A stretch of 36,000 nt of DNA from JBBTYG01 sp964418085 (GTDB lineage Bacteria > Patescibacteriota > Minisyncoccia > UBA6257 > 2-01-FULL-56-20). Every line of letters begins with the position of its first letter. The stretch's first letter is position 1. Of this stretch, positions 20,497 through 28,490 are shown in pieces. Where the stretch lies: assembly GCA_964418085.1 (NCBI GenBank), contig CAYQKB010000004.1:1-36000 (forward strand), in the 5' to 3' direction. The notes below the pieces were generated by a model. That model saw only the letters and a program-made list of their open reading frames with translations. It was not told the origin of the DNA and made no database searches. Position numbers and translations under genes: made by a program.

Positions 20497-21834
20497 ATGA
20501 ACGAAACGAATACATCATGGCTCAAGCCCGGAGGAGGAAATCTCTTTCAGGAAATCAAAGCGGTGTGTGCGAAAGCGGAAGCTGCCGGGAAAAAGCTCTA
20601 CAAACTCTCGATCGGACAGCCGTCGGGATCCGCTCTTCACTCGGCGCAAAAAGCGGCCGCGCATGCGATCCTCTCAAACTCGGAGACGATGCACAGCTAC
20701 CAGGACAACGGGAGCGATGGCGTTCCCGGTTTCGCCCGGCGGTTTGTGGAATGCCATCTCAAGACGAACATCAACTACCTCCGGGAAGGGATCGAGGTTG
20801 ATTTTCTCCCGATCCCCGGCATCAAGCCGATGCTTGGACTCATCCCGCTTGCGTGCGGGGCGTCCGAGGAAAATCGACGCGTGATCAGCGTATGCACAAC
20901 GACAAAGCCCGGATATCCTACGCCGAGCGATTGGTGCGGCTATCTGAATCAATCGGTGCTTCAGCATAGGATTGAGCTCAATCCCGAAAACAACTTCCGG
21001 TTCAATCCGGCGAGTTTGCTTCCGGGGATCAAAGCTCGAGGAGAGGTCGTCATGATGAACTATCCGCACAATCCGAGCGGACAGGTAGCGAGTGCCGAGT
21101 GGCTCCGGCGACTCTGCCATTTTTGCAGGCGTGAAAACGTTCGCATCTTCAACGACGCGGCCTATTCCATCTTGACGCACACACCGGAGCACAGAACGCT
21201 CACGGACATTGCCCTGGAATTCCCCGGCCTCTCATGGGCCGAGGCATTCTCTGCTTCAAAGGCGGGTAACTTCACCGGCTGGCGCATTGGCGCCATGGCC
21301 GGGTCGCCCGACTTCATTGGCGACATCGCGCGGATCAAAGGCAACACCGACAGCGGGCTCGCCGCGCCGCTTGCGGCCGGCGTGCTCCATGCGTTTGAAA
21401 ACGACCGCACGAGCATTGAAAAAGTGCGTAAGAAGTATGAGCTGCGGCTCGCCCTTCTTGTGAACCGGCTTGGAGCGCACGGCATGCGCCTCGCAGTGAC
21501 ACCGCAAGCCGGATTCTTCAGCTTGTGGATAGCGCCCACGCGCGCGTTTGGAGAAAAAATCCAAGATGCGCGCCACTTCAATCTCTTGATGATCGAGAGG
21601 ACTGGAGTGGTGGGCGTGCACTTCCATCCATACATCCGCTACGCGGTGTGCGGCGACGTGGAGGCGATGCTCTTCGACATTGACCGGGCGTTCGCGGAAG
21701 CGAAGGTGTCTTACGACGAAGCGGACGATAAGCCGCTCACCGAAAAAGAAAAGGCCGAGCTCAATAGAGCGGCTCCGCCAATCGAAGAGGCGACAAAGAG
21801 CATGCTCGCAAAAGCAAAACCTTTCGGCGAGTAA
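20497..21834 (+). CDS. Class I/II PLP aminotransferase (LL-diaminopimelate or aspartate aminotransferase-like)
   Basis: This 445-residue fold I aminotransferase has YKLSIGQPSG at the N-terminus, MMNYPHNPSGQ (the NPxG motif contacting PLP), FNDAAYS (PLP-pairing Asp and Tyr), SASKAGNFTGWRIG (PLP Schiff-base Lys and following Arg) and a C-terminal IRYAVCG segment (substrate carboxylate Arg). Start ATG 20497 follows GATAGAAAGAAAAATAGAT; an upstream ATG at 20476 lies before that element and is not preferred. Position right after the LysA-like gene suggests DapL-type LL-DAP aminotransferase, giving a two-step DAP/lysine route, but it may be a broad amino-acid aminotransferase. The C-terminal ~50 residues form a charged helical tail. 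A strong bidirectional terminator follows. Confidence 0.85.
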   Translation: MNETNTSWLKPGGGNLFQEIKAVCAKAEAAGKKLYKLSIGQPSGSALHSAQKAAAHAILSNSETMHSYQDNGSDGVPGFARRFVECHLKTNINYLREGIEVDFLPIPGIKPMLGLIPLACGASEENRRVISVCTTTKPGYPTPSDWCGYLNQSVLQHRIELNPENNFRFNPASLLPGIKARGEVVMMNYPHNPSGQVASAEWLRRLCHFCRRENVRIFNDAAYSILTHTPEHRTLTDIALEFPGLSWAEAFSASKAGNFTGWRIGAMAGSPDFIGDIARIKGNTDSGLAAPLAAGVLHAFENDRTSIEKVRKKYELRLALLVNRLGAHGMRLAVTPQAGFFSLWIAPTRAFGEKIQDARHFNLLMIERTGVVGVHFHPYIRYAVCGDVEAMLFDIDRAFAEAKVSYDEADDKPLTEKEKAELNRAAPPIEEATKSMLAKAKPFGE

Positions 21835-21853
21835 TGCCGACACTCGGAACTAT

Positions 21854-21906
21854 AAAAAATCAAAAGGCCTGGACTCTTACGAGTACCAGGCCCTTTTTGT
21901 TTTTTT
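21854..21906. terminator. Bidirectional terminator between the aminotransferase gene and pyrE
   Basis: GGCCTGG (21866-21872) pairs with CCAGGCC (21886-21892), continued by ACTC/GAGT, with a 4-base loop and one bulge. TTTTT follows on the plus strand, and TTTTGATTTTTT on the minus strand. It serves both convergent genes. Confidence 0.85.
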
Positions 21907-21923
21907 GCCGACTAAACCGGCGC

Positions 21924-22724
21924 TTAATCGTCGGCTGCACATCCTATTTGATCCGTCGGAGCGGATGCACGCTTCGACGCCATGAAATCCTTTCCATGGC
22001 CAACCTCTTCATTGATGGGAACACCGGCTTTGCAGAGCGGACATTTTTCCGGCTCGTAGGCATCGAGCGAGACATTCAGTAGCGCGAAGAGTTTCGGTAC
22101 GCCGAGCTGCTCTGCCGACACTCCGCCGCGATTGCAGATGGCTCCGAGGCCGACAACCTCGCCGCCTGCTTCGCGAACACACTTCACAACCCTGTCTGCC
22201 GAGCCGCCGGTGTTCAAAATGTCTTCGACCACCAGCACCCGCTTCCCTTTCACAAGCTTGCCATACCCGCGCTTGAAAATGAACTTGTCGGTTTTGACAA
22301 CCAGTTCATCTTTTTCCTTGAGCGTATGGCGTACGTCCGTTTGCTCGAAAAAGTTTCCCTTATTGAGGAGTGTAGTCGCTATCCCCTTTGTGGCGAGCAA
22401 GATCTCTTCCCGCTCCGCGTACAGGGCGAGGACTTCCCGCGATGCCCCGCCCGGCAGTTCTTCCCTAAGTTCCGACAGATGAAGAGCCGTGTGCTGGCAA
22501 AGAGCGATCGCGCCCACAGCAGGAGCAACCACCACTTCAATACGGTCGTACTCGAAGTGGCGTGCGATAGCAAAACAGAGTCCATTCAGATCGAAGCTAT
22601 GGGGACTCACTGCATCTTTATCGACATACGCGCTGCCGTGCTTGCCGGACGTATAGACGAAGTGGCTATTGACGAGCACTGCGTCGTGACGAGCGAGAAT
22701 TTCTTTTATATGTGTTTCATTCAT
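21924..22724 (-). CDS. pyrE: Orotate phosphoribosyltransferase
   Basis: This 266-residue enzyme makes OMP from orotate and PRPP in pyrimidine synthesis. VLVVEDILNTGGSADRVV is the PRPP-binding motif with its two acidic residues. FVYTSGKHGSAYVDKD near residue 22 is the conserved OPRT N-terminal loop, and the GVPIN and VGHGKDF C-terminal segments are typical of a non-E. coli OPRT subclass. It is longer than the ~210-residue E. coli form because of the extended hood/C-terminus. It is the third gene of a minus-strand operon pyrF / small zinc ribbon / pyrE with 16-23 base gaps. Its ATG is preceded by TAGAAAGAAAACACAAAGT. The last ~20 residues are poorly conserved. Confidence 0.92.
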   Translation of the reverse strand: MNETHIKEILARHDAVLVNSHFVYTSGKHGSAYVDKDAVSPHSFDLNGLCFAIARHFEYDRIEVVVAPAVGAIALCQHTALHLSELREELPGGASREVLALYAEREEILLATKGIATTLLNKGNFFEQTDVRHTLKEKDELVVKTDKFIFKRGYGKLVKGKRVLVVEDILNTGGSADRVVKCVREAGGEVVGLGAICNRGGVSAEQLGVPKLFALLNVSLDAYEPEKCPLCKAGVPINEEVGHGKDFMASKRASAPTDQIGCAADD

Positions 22725-22740
22725 ACTTTGTGTTTTCTTT

Positions 22741-22926
22741 CTATTCGGTTTGGGTTTCGAGTTTCGGTTTGGCTGCTGTGGTTAGCGGACCGGGAATTTC
22801 TCCCGTGCCGCCGCACCGCGGACACATTTCGCGATGTCCTTCCGCTTCCGGGCCGTAGCTCTGGCCCTGCGCCCATCGATCCACGATGAACACGGTGCCT
22901 TCGCCGCTACAATAAGAACATTTCAT
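22741..22926 (-). CDS. Small double-CxxC zinc-ribbon protein within the pyr operon
   Basis: This 61-residue protein starts MKCSYCSGEG and has MCPRCGGTGE around residues 34-43. The two CxxCxGxG motifs are like those of the DnaJ zinc-finger domain, sufficient for one zinc site. Between them, a 20-residue acidic/aromatic loop. The C-terminus is Pro/Thr/Lys-rich and probably disordered. ATG 22926 is preferred to 22977 because CGAAAGGAAAAT lies just before it and the longer form would overlap pyrF. It is 23 bases after pyrF and 16 before pyrE. Role unknown; it could be a zinc-dependent scaffold or a translation/regulation factor of the operon. Confidence 0.75.
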   Translation of the reverse strand: MKCSYCSGEGTVFIVDRWAQGQSYGPEAEGHREMCPRCGGTGEIPGPLTTAAKPKLETQTE

Positions 22927-22949
22927 ATTTTCCTTTCGATTCGGTTTTT

Positions 22950-23762
22950 TTACACGGTGAGACCAGAGCTTGGGCACGGCAGAGGCGCAAGTGCGTCGGC
23001 AATTTCGGCGACGATGTTTTGCGCCGCCTTAGCCGGATCGGGATCGCCGTAAATCGGCTTTCCGACGACGAGCTCATCGGCGCCGGCTTTGATCGCATTC
23101 GCGGGAGTGTCGAGCCGCTTTTGATCTCCGGCTTCTGCACCTGCGGGCCGGATGCCGGGCGTTACGATCCGAAAACCGGCGAGACATTTTTGCCGGATGA
23201 GGGGAGCTTCTTGCGTCGAAGCCACCACGCCGTCCAAGCCCGCTTTTTCTGCGGCCCGGGCGAGCGAGACGACCAGGTCTTCCATCAATAATTTTTTATG
23301 CTCGGCCAGTTCCAATTTCGGGGTGATGCCCACTTCCATTAAGTCGTCGTAATCGAGCGTCGTCAGAATCGTAACGCCGATCACGAGCGGAGCTTGAACT
23401 TTCCCCATACTATCCACGAGGGCGGTTCGGGCTCCCTTTTTTGCGGCCTGCATCATCGGGATGCCCCCGGCACAGTGAACATTGATCATGCCCACGTTCT
23501 TGAGCGTCAGGTTGTAAACCACTTTTTCCACGACATTCGCAGTATTGTGATACTTCAAGTCAATGAATAGGTTGTCGATGCCTGCCTGGTGCATGGCTTT
23601 GATTACCTGCGGCACGCCGATGTTGTCGAGGAGGACCGGGCCGAGCTTTATCCTGCCAACATGGGGAGCGACAAGGCGCGCCATTTCGTACGCTTCATCC
23701 CAGTCGGAAATGTCGAGGGCAAATGTGAGTTTCTGTCTTGCTTGTTCAAGTCTTTCGGTCAT
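22950..23762 (-). CDS. pyrF: Orotidine-5'-phosphate decarboxylase-like protein with Asp-to-Asn substitution
   Basis: This 270-residue TIM barrel has the OMP decarboxylase layout: FALDISDW (D17), GRIKLGPVLL (K39), FIDLKYHNTANVV (D68, K70), TPGIRPAGAEAGDQKR (phosphate loop) and ELVVGKPIY. In nearly all OMPDCs the motif is DxKxHDIxNT; here the catalytic second Asp is N73 and the Thr is V77. The Lys and first Asp are kept. Its place in one operon with pyrE strongly suggests a role in UMP synthesis, but the substituted Asp is part of the catalytic tetrad. A TTGACC promoter lies ~60 bases upstream and CCGAAAGAAAAGACAGAT just before the ATG. Confidence 0.85.
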   Translation of the reverse strand: MTERLEQARQKLTFALDISDWDEAYEMARLVAPHVGRIKLGPVLLDNIGVPQVIKAMHQAGIDNLFIDLKYHNTANVVEKVVYNLTLKNVGMINVHCAGGIPMMQAAKKGARTALVDSMGKVQAPLVIGVTILTTLDYDDLMEVGITPKLELAEHKKLLMEDLVVSLARAAEKAGLDGVVASTQEAPLIRQKCLAGFRIVTPGIRPAGAEAGDQKRLDTPANAIKAGADELVVGKPIYGDPDPAKAAQNIVAEIADALAPLPCPSSGLTV

Positions 23763-23819
23763 ATCTGTCTTTTCTTTCGGTTGAGGTTATTGTTCTTCGG
23801 TTTTCGACGAACTGCACAT

Positions 23820-23849
23820 ACAATACTGCTGATGGGGATGGTTGGTCAA
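23820..23849 (-). promoter_or_regulatory. Promoter of the pyrF-pyrE operon
   Basis: TTGACC (23844-23849) and TATTGT (23820-23825) on the minus strand are 18 bases apart. The leader is ~50 bases to ATG 23762. The REP-like repeat lies just beyond it. Confidence 0.45.
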
Positions 23850-23870
23850 GAAAAAGATTTTATATTGAGT

Positions 23871-24030
23871 GTCGTTCCCCGCGCTCGCCTCGCTGAAGTT
23901 CCGGTGGCACGTCGCCAAGGCTCTGGCCAACGGCGCGCGAAGCGGGCAGGTGGGAATCCAGTTTCACGAGATCTGGATCCCCGGGGCACCCGCCCGAACG
24001 CTTCAGGCGGGCGGGAGCCCGAGGATGACA
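23871..24030. repeat. Long REP-like palindromic element between pyrF and the PfkB gene
   Basis: GTCGTTCCCCGCG ... GTGGGAATCCAG-N10-CTGGATCCCC ... GGATGACAG shares order and sequence with the 10061-10124 element, but carries ~90 extra bases. An internal hairpin CCCGCC ... GGCGGGC is at about 23988-24013. A second short GGGAATGACAG follows at 24045-24055. No ORF here is convincing; the whole 23850-24057 gap is this repeat. Confidence 0.65.
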
Positions 24031-24057
24031 GAAAAAAAGAATATGGGAATGACAGAA

Positions 24058-24948
24058 CTATTTTAGCAAAACTCCTGCGGCGGCAAGACGGGCGAGAACA
24101 TCCTGCATATTTCCGGCAAATGCGCCATATCGTTCGATCTTCATCGTCGCCACCATCGCTGCAAATGAACCGACCGATACCGGGTCGTTATATACATTAA
24201 TGGCACGGATGAACGCGGCGGCGTACGTATCCCCCGCACCGGTAGGGTCGCTGATTTTCTCCGGCGTAAACGCGGGGACGCTATACCTTTTACCACCCGA
24301 AAAAATAGTTGATCCTTTTGAGCCGAATGTGACAATAATCACCGCGTCAGTTTTGCTTTGTAAAAAATGCACCGCTTCATTCACCGTCTTTTTTTTGGCG
24401 GCGAATCGAACCTCGCGGTCATCAAGAAAGACATACGAAAGATGTGGCATAACGTGCACAAGATTTTCGGGATTTCTCCATTCCGACCCTTCGGCCTGCG
24501 GATAGTTAAACATGCCGAAGTTTCCGAGTACGGATTTTTCTTTCGGAACGGAGGCAAAAACGAGCGGTGAAATATTATCGTAAAAAAGCGGGCCGAAGAT
24601 AACATAGTCGAATGAATTCAGCCGGCCGATGAGTTCCGCCATCGGATCAATTCTGTTTTTCGCGTACCGCGCTTCGACTGATATGCACGCATCTGGGTTC
24701 ATGCTCGAATACACGCGCTCAAACTCAATCGTCCGCTCTGCGGGGATATGCACTACTTCAATATTTTTGAAATTCTTACGCACCCATGTATCATCGGAAA
24801 AAGCATATGTGCCAAAGACGGTAACATCCGTGCCAAGATTTTTAAGTGCCACACCTTCATAGTACGGAATACCGCCAACCTGAACAGACGTCACGCGATC
24901 AACGGTTATTTTATCTTTTACGATCGGCCCCACAAGTGCTACTTTCAT
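24058..24948 (-). CDS. PfkB-family carbohydrate/nucleoside kinase
   Basis: This 296-residue ribokinase-fold kinase has VALVGPIVKDKI at the start and QVGGIPYYEGVALKNLG (the GG substrate motif). Its C-terminal ISDPTGAGDTYAAAFI is the second PfkB signature with the catalytic Asp and anion hole GAGD. VTFGSKGSTIF is the ATP-side strand. The substrate (ribose, adenosine, fructose or another sugar) cannot be read from the sequence. It is flanked by a REP-like repeat and the TMEM175-like gene; the 66-base gap upstream holds TATACA 6 bases before the ATG. Confidence 0.88.
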   Translation of the reverse strand: MKVALVGPIVKDKITVDRVTSVQVGGIPYYEGVALKNLGTDVTVFGTYAFSDDTWVRKNFKNIEVVHIPAERTIEFERVYSSMNPDACISVEARYAKNRIDPMAELIGRLNSFDYVIFGPLFYDNISPLVFASVPKEKSVLGNFGMFNYPQAEGSEWRNPENLVHVMPHLSYVFLDDREVRFAAKKKTVNEAVHFLQSKTDAVIIVTFGSKGSTIFSGGKRYSVPAFTPEKISDPTGAGDTYAAAFIRAINVYNDPVSVGSFAAMVATMKIERYGAFAGNMQDVLARLAAAGVLLK

Positions 24949-25014
24949 TTAAAATGTATATGCAATCCTTCTTTAGGAAAAGTATATCATTTTCAGGCGA
25001 TATTCGAGCCAAGG

Positions 25015-25632
25015 CTAGTGATGATCGGCGATGTGCCGAGGCATAAAATAAAAAATCGGGAGGAAAATAAATATGGCAAGGGAAATATAGACGGATGCAA
25101 ACGCCAGAAGTATGGAACTTCCATAGAGCACAACGCCGACAAGACTCCGCTTAAATTCGCTTTTCCGGACTTCCATAGGAACGGTTTCGTGCGGAATAAG
25201 CTTGCTCCCGAAAAACGCGTAATGGCCCATGAGAGTAAATGCGAGCGCCGCCATAAAAAGCACGAATCCATAGAGCGCGACAACGACAGGGGCAGCCGGA
25301 TAATCACCTATGAAAGCCGTTACGAACGGAATGACCGCGAGCCAAAAGAGAATGTGATTGTTGTACCACAACAGCCATTTGTTCGAATATTTTATTTCGT
25401 GGAAAAAATGATGATGATTCACCCAAAAAATCGCGATAGTGACGAAGCTGATCAGAAAACTGATAAATTTCGGTGCAAGGCCGCCGAGCGAAGCAAAAAC
25501 CGCTCCGCTCGATATGTCGGAGAGATTGGGAACTTTGAGTTCCAAGATAAGAAGCGTCATCACGATAGCAGTTACCGCATCGCTAAAATTTTCAATTCTC
25601 TGCGTTGAAGCAATATAATCTTTTTCGGCCAT
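25015..25632 (-). CDS. TMEM175-family potassium channel-like protein (DUF1211)
   Basis: This 205-residue membrane protein has six hydrophobic segments. RIENFSDAVTAIVMTLLILE (residues 12-31) is the family signature (RxxxFSDxVxAI) in TM1, which lines the K+ pore in bacterial TMEM175. WVNHHHFFHEI after TM3 is also typical. Bacterial homologues are single six-TM units that form tetramers, as the size here implies. It is 13 bases after the large membrane protein gene on the same strand, so they probably share a transcript. The stop lies before the PfkB gene with a 66-base gap. Confidence 0.88.
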   Translation of the reverse strand: MAEKDYIASTQRIENFSDAVTAIVMTLLILELKVPNLSDISSGAVFASLGGLAPKFISFLISFVTIAIFWVNHHHFFHEIKYSNKWLLWYNNHILFWLAVIPFVTAFIGDYPAAPVVVALYGFVLFMAALAFTLMGHYAFFGSKLIPHETVPMEVRKSEFKRSLVGVVLYGSSILLAFASVYISLAIFIFLPIFYFMPRHIADHH

Positions 25633-25645
25633 ATGAAAGTACTTC

Positions 25646-27199
25646 TTAGTCTACTTCTTCTTTTTTTGCTTTGATAAATCCGCGGAAGTTTTCGAGGAAT
25701 TCGATGAAGAGCTGAAACGGGAGTTCGATCAAAAAATTAAACGCGATGATAAGTATATTGAATTTTCCAAGCCCTGCGATTGCCCATTTTCCGATTGTCA
25801 TAAAGGGGATAGCAATAAGATCGCCAATAAAATTCAACATTGTCGCTTTTTCCTTCATGAGGTTCATATCCTTCGCCCGATTATTTATCCGAACACCAGT
25901 CGCGATAACCATTGACGTAAAGAGCAGGAAAATAACAATGCTTGCGACGCTGAAGTCGAGCAGCAAAAGACCTTTTGTCAACATATAGATGACTACTATA
26001 AGAGTTATGAAATGCGCGGCGCGGACGAACAACTCTCCCGCAAATCCCCGCTTCTTCGGAATGGTGACAACATATTTTCTTGGCTCTGTCGGAAAAACAA
26101 CATTTTTCACTTCACTCGCGACAAGATAATAATTTTGTTTCGACGGAAGCTTGATGAAGAGAATAATGCACAGCATCAAAAGCGGAGGCAGCGCAATGCT
26201 CATGACGATGGTTCGCAGAGAAAACGCGTGGGAAAAATGCGCATCGAGTGGTATTTCAATCGCAAGCGCGACAACAACTTTGGAAATAAAAAATGAAATG
26301 ACGCTGAAAAACGCCAACCTCCGAAACTGGGCTTTCTCTTTTTTGTACCGGTCCTGATATGCGGACTTGAGCAGCCCTTCAAAATTTTCGGTTACCGGAG
26401 TTCCGCTCGAAACAAGATCGCCCAAAAGCAAAAACACGATTTTCTGCCGGTTACAAAGCCGGAAGAAAGACCGGCCAATCGGGTTTTTAAGAAACGCGAG
26501 GATGCTCCGCTTCATATCAATGAGTCCGTGGGGCGCTTCCATATTCTTTGTCCCCCATCGCGGGTGCATGAACTTCAGCAACCGGTACTGCAACTGATCA
26601 ATGTCGGGACGGAACAAAGCTCTCTGAACCGCGATAAACAGCTGAATGTCTTTTTCCTCCTGGCTCAATTCCGCGTTTCGCACTTCAAGATTGCTTCGGA
26701 TAACGGCAAACATCGTGGACGAAAGCATCCGCTCTTTCGTCGGAGGAAAAAGTTCTTCCTCAATCGCGGATGCGGTGATCATGATAAGCCACTCGGATAC
26801 CTCGATCTTCTCGCCTTCGTTCGCGAACACCCCATGCTCCACGAGATTGATAAAATTATCTATGATGTCCTGCACCGGCCATATTTTTGTTTCCGGGACG
26901 GTGTCGTTTGGCAGGTGGCCGGATCGAATAAGCTCCTTTATGAGCGGCTCGGCAAAATTTTTATCGAAATTTTTCAAAAAAATTCTCCGCCGCAAAATCC
27001 GGTCTATGATCTGCTTCCGCAGTAAATGCTCCTCGCGATAGTCAATTATATTCCTGACTTTTTCATAAAATGCGGCGACTTTTGCCGCAATCTCGTCAAC
27101 GTGAATTTTTTCGGACGTCTCTTTTTGATCCGCCTGCTTGTGCTCAAGATATATCGCGTATTCTTTTATAAGCTCCTGCACCGCCTCGGATTGTTCCAT
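25646..27199 (-). CDS. Large membrane protein of unknown function, 517 aa
   Basis: About 300 N-terminal residues are soluble and helix-rich (YAIYLEHKQADQKETSEKIH, then KQIIDRILRRRIFLKNF). They are followed by hydrophobic segments near residues ~300-320, ~335-355, ~395-435 and ~465-500. There is no known enzyme motif. ATG 27199 (MEQSEAVQ) is chosen over 27265 because TGGTATAAT lies 7 bases upstream of it and would otherwise be inside the gene. It resembles lineage-specific membrane proteins found in CPR genomes, with no assigned function. It is the first gene of a likely two-gene unit with the TMEM175-like gene. Confidence 0.78.
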   Translation of the reverse strand: MEQSEAVQELIKEYAIYLEHKQADQKETSEKIHVDEIAAKVAAFYEKVRNIIDYREEHLLRKQIIDRILRRRIFLKNFDKNFAEPLIKELIRSGHLPNDTVPETKIWPVQDIIDNFINLVEHGVFANEGEKIEVSEWLIMITASAIEEELFPPTKERMLSSTMFAVIRSNLEVRNAELSQEEKDIQLFIAVQRALFRPDIDQLQYRLLKFMHPRWGTKNMEAPHGLIDMKRSILAFLKNPIGRSFFRLCNRQKIVFLLLGDLVSSGTPVTENFEGLLKSAYQDRYKKEKAQFRRLAFFSVISFFISKVVVALAIEIPLDAHFSHAFSLRTIVMSIALPPLLMLCIILFIKLPSKQNYYLVASEVKNVVFPTEPRKYVVTIPKKRGFAGELFVRAAHFITLIVVIYMLTKGLLLLDFSVASIVIFLLFTSMVIATGVRINNRAKDMNLMKEKATMLNFIGDLIAIPFMTIGKWAIAGLGKFNILIIAFNFLIELPFQLFIEFLENFRGFIKAKKEEVD

Positions 27200-27206
27200 G
27201 GCTTTA

Positions 27207-27212
27207 ATTATA
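27207..27212 (-). promoter_or_regulatory. Extended -10 box of the large membrane protein gene
   Basis: The minus strand reads TTGGTATAATTAAAGCC: TATAAT with an upstream TGG, 7 bases before ATG 27199. It fixes the start and predicts a nearly leaderless message. Confidence 0.55.
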
Positions 27213-27263
27213 CCAAGGTACTCTACTCCACAATAGCGGATTTTGCCAATGCGAAACAATACC

Positions 27264-27289
27264 AAAAAACGATACCAAGTATAGTATCG
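27264..27289 (-). terminator. Terminator of the cupredoxin gene
   Basis: On the minus strand CGATAC and GTATCG form a 6-bp stem around 8 bases, followed by TTTTTTGG. It lies ~30 bases after the cupredoxin stop. Confidence 0.65.
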
Positions 27290-27322
27290 CTTTTAGCCCC
27301 ATAAGCTGTAGTTACCTTTATT

Positions 27323-27823
27323 TTACTTCACTGTAAGCGTTCCCTTCATACCCATCGCCCGGTGATTAGCCACCGAACAATAATATTCGAAGGTGCCCGT
27401 TTTATCGGCGACGAATGTAACCGACTCCTCTGATCCGCCGCTGATTCTATTCGTGGCGACATTAAACTCGTCAATTCGAAAATCGTGGAATCCATCGGCG
27501 TTCTTAAATGTGATCTTAACCGTATCGCCCTTATTTACCGTCAGTGTGGAAGGAGTAAACGAATAATTTTGTCCGGTAACCGTAAATTCTTTTACGCTCG
27601 ACACGTGAACCGTTGAAGAAACGCCGATATTCATATTGAGTCCGGAATTATCTCCGGAAGAATCTGGAGTGGTAGTGGCCATACGGTCTCTCGTCGTATC
27701 TTCCATTTGAGGAGATTGAGGAGAAGGAGAATAGGGAGCAGCAGAATTTCTTGTAAGAGTCCACGCGCCAATGCCCAACACCGCTACCACTATAATCATC
27801 ACCCATATAATATTTTTATTCAT
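27323..27823 (-). CDS. Membrane-anchored cupredoxin (type 1 copper protein)
   Basis: This 166-residue protein has an N-terminal TM anchor (IIWVMIIVVAVLGIGAW), a Pro/Ser/Thr-rich linker to ~residue 75, then a plastocyanin-like domain. NYSFTPSTLTVNKGDTVKIT is the family start. The copper ligands are all visible: His in GFHDF, Cys in YYCSVANHRAMGM, then His and Met of the same segment. It probably carries electrons or binds copper outside the membrane. It is 46 bases after the DoxX-like gene on the same strand. TATACT lies 7 bases before the ATG. Confidence 0.9.
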   Translation of the reverse strand: MNKNIIWVMIIVVAVLGIGAWTLTRNSAAPYSPSPQSPQMEDTTRDRMATTTPDSSGDNSGLNMNIGVSSTVHVSSVKEFTVTGQNYSFTPSTLTVNKGDTVKITFKNADGFHDFRIDEFNVATNRISGGSEESVTFVADKTGTFEYYCSVANHRAMGMKGTLTVK

Positions 27824-27869
27824 AATAAAGAGTATATACTTTCTTTAATTATTTTTTTGAGACAGGTCT

Positions 27870-28316
27870 CTAGCCGCGTTGCGAGATGGGGTCTAGATTT
27901 GCAGCAATACCCACCGCAGCGGCGATGAGCGCGAGATTTTTGATGATGTACTGCCCTTCAAGCGTCGGGATCAAAAAGCCGGACCATGTTTCCTGCGGCA
28001 GGAAGAAGAGCGGCATGAACGTGGTAATCATGTGCAGGAACAAAATCGGGATCACAATCCTCTCCGCGCCTTTGATTAAAAACAAAATACCGATCGCAAC
28101 TTCGAGCCAGCCGAACGCGATGATAAATGTCCCAAAACTCATAAAATGAATCGTGCTCTCGAACAATTTTTGCACAAGCGGCGTCGCCGGGCTTTGCCCC
28201 ACCACCTTGAGTAAACCAAACCAAAAGAAAATAACGAAAATGCCAAAGCGCGCGAGCGGCACGGAAATTTTCCTGAAAAATGCTATCAGATTTTTATCTA
28301 TATTTTGGATAGTCAT
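27870..28316 (-). CDS. DoxX/YkgB-like membrane protein
   Basis: This 148-residue protein has four TM helices. ARFGIFVIFFWFGLLKVVG (residues ~22-40) is like the first helix of DoxX/DUF417 family proteins, and the FGWLEVAIGILFLIKG helix follows. The family has been linked to quinol or redox membrane functions, but the role is not settled. The neighbouring cupredoxin suggests a redox role (inferred). The 174-base gap upstream, divergent from the surface protein gene, shows no clear promoter. Confidence 0.8.
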   Translation of the reverse strand: MTIQNIDKNLIAFFRKISVPLARFGIFVIFFWFGLLKVVGQSPATPLVQKLFESTIHFMSFGTFIIAFGWLEVAIGILFLIKGAERIVIPILFLHMITTFMPLFFLPQETWSGFLIPTLEGQYIIKNLALIAAAVGIAANLDPISQRG

Positions 28317-28490
28317 AGTAAGCTACGCTCTCGAAAGCTATTAGCACCATCCTAGCAAATTTTTATCGAAATCCAAAGACTGTTTAATTTGTAATGAAAT
28401 AGCCTTCAAAACGTCAGATTAAGTAAGGAAAGGTCGAGTTTCGCATAGAAATAAAGACGTTAGGAAAACTATAAACTTACAAACTATCAC

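Noticed and set aside
21256..21843. Long antisense frame over the aminotransferase gene
   Set aside because: It is a shadow of a GC-rich gene with full PLP motifs.
24748..25608. Open frame of 286 codons on the plus strand opposite the PfkB and TMEM175-like genes
   Set aside because: It runs across two well-supported minus-strand genes, is rich in Lys/Arg/His runs typical of antisense frames, and has no start signal.
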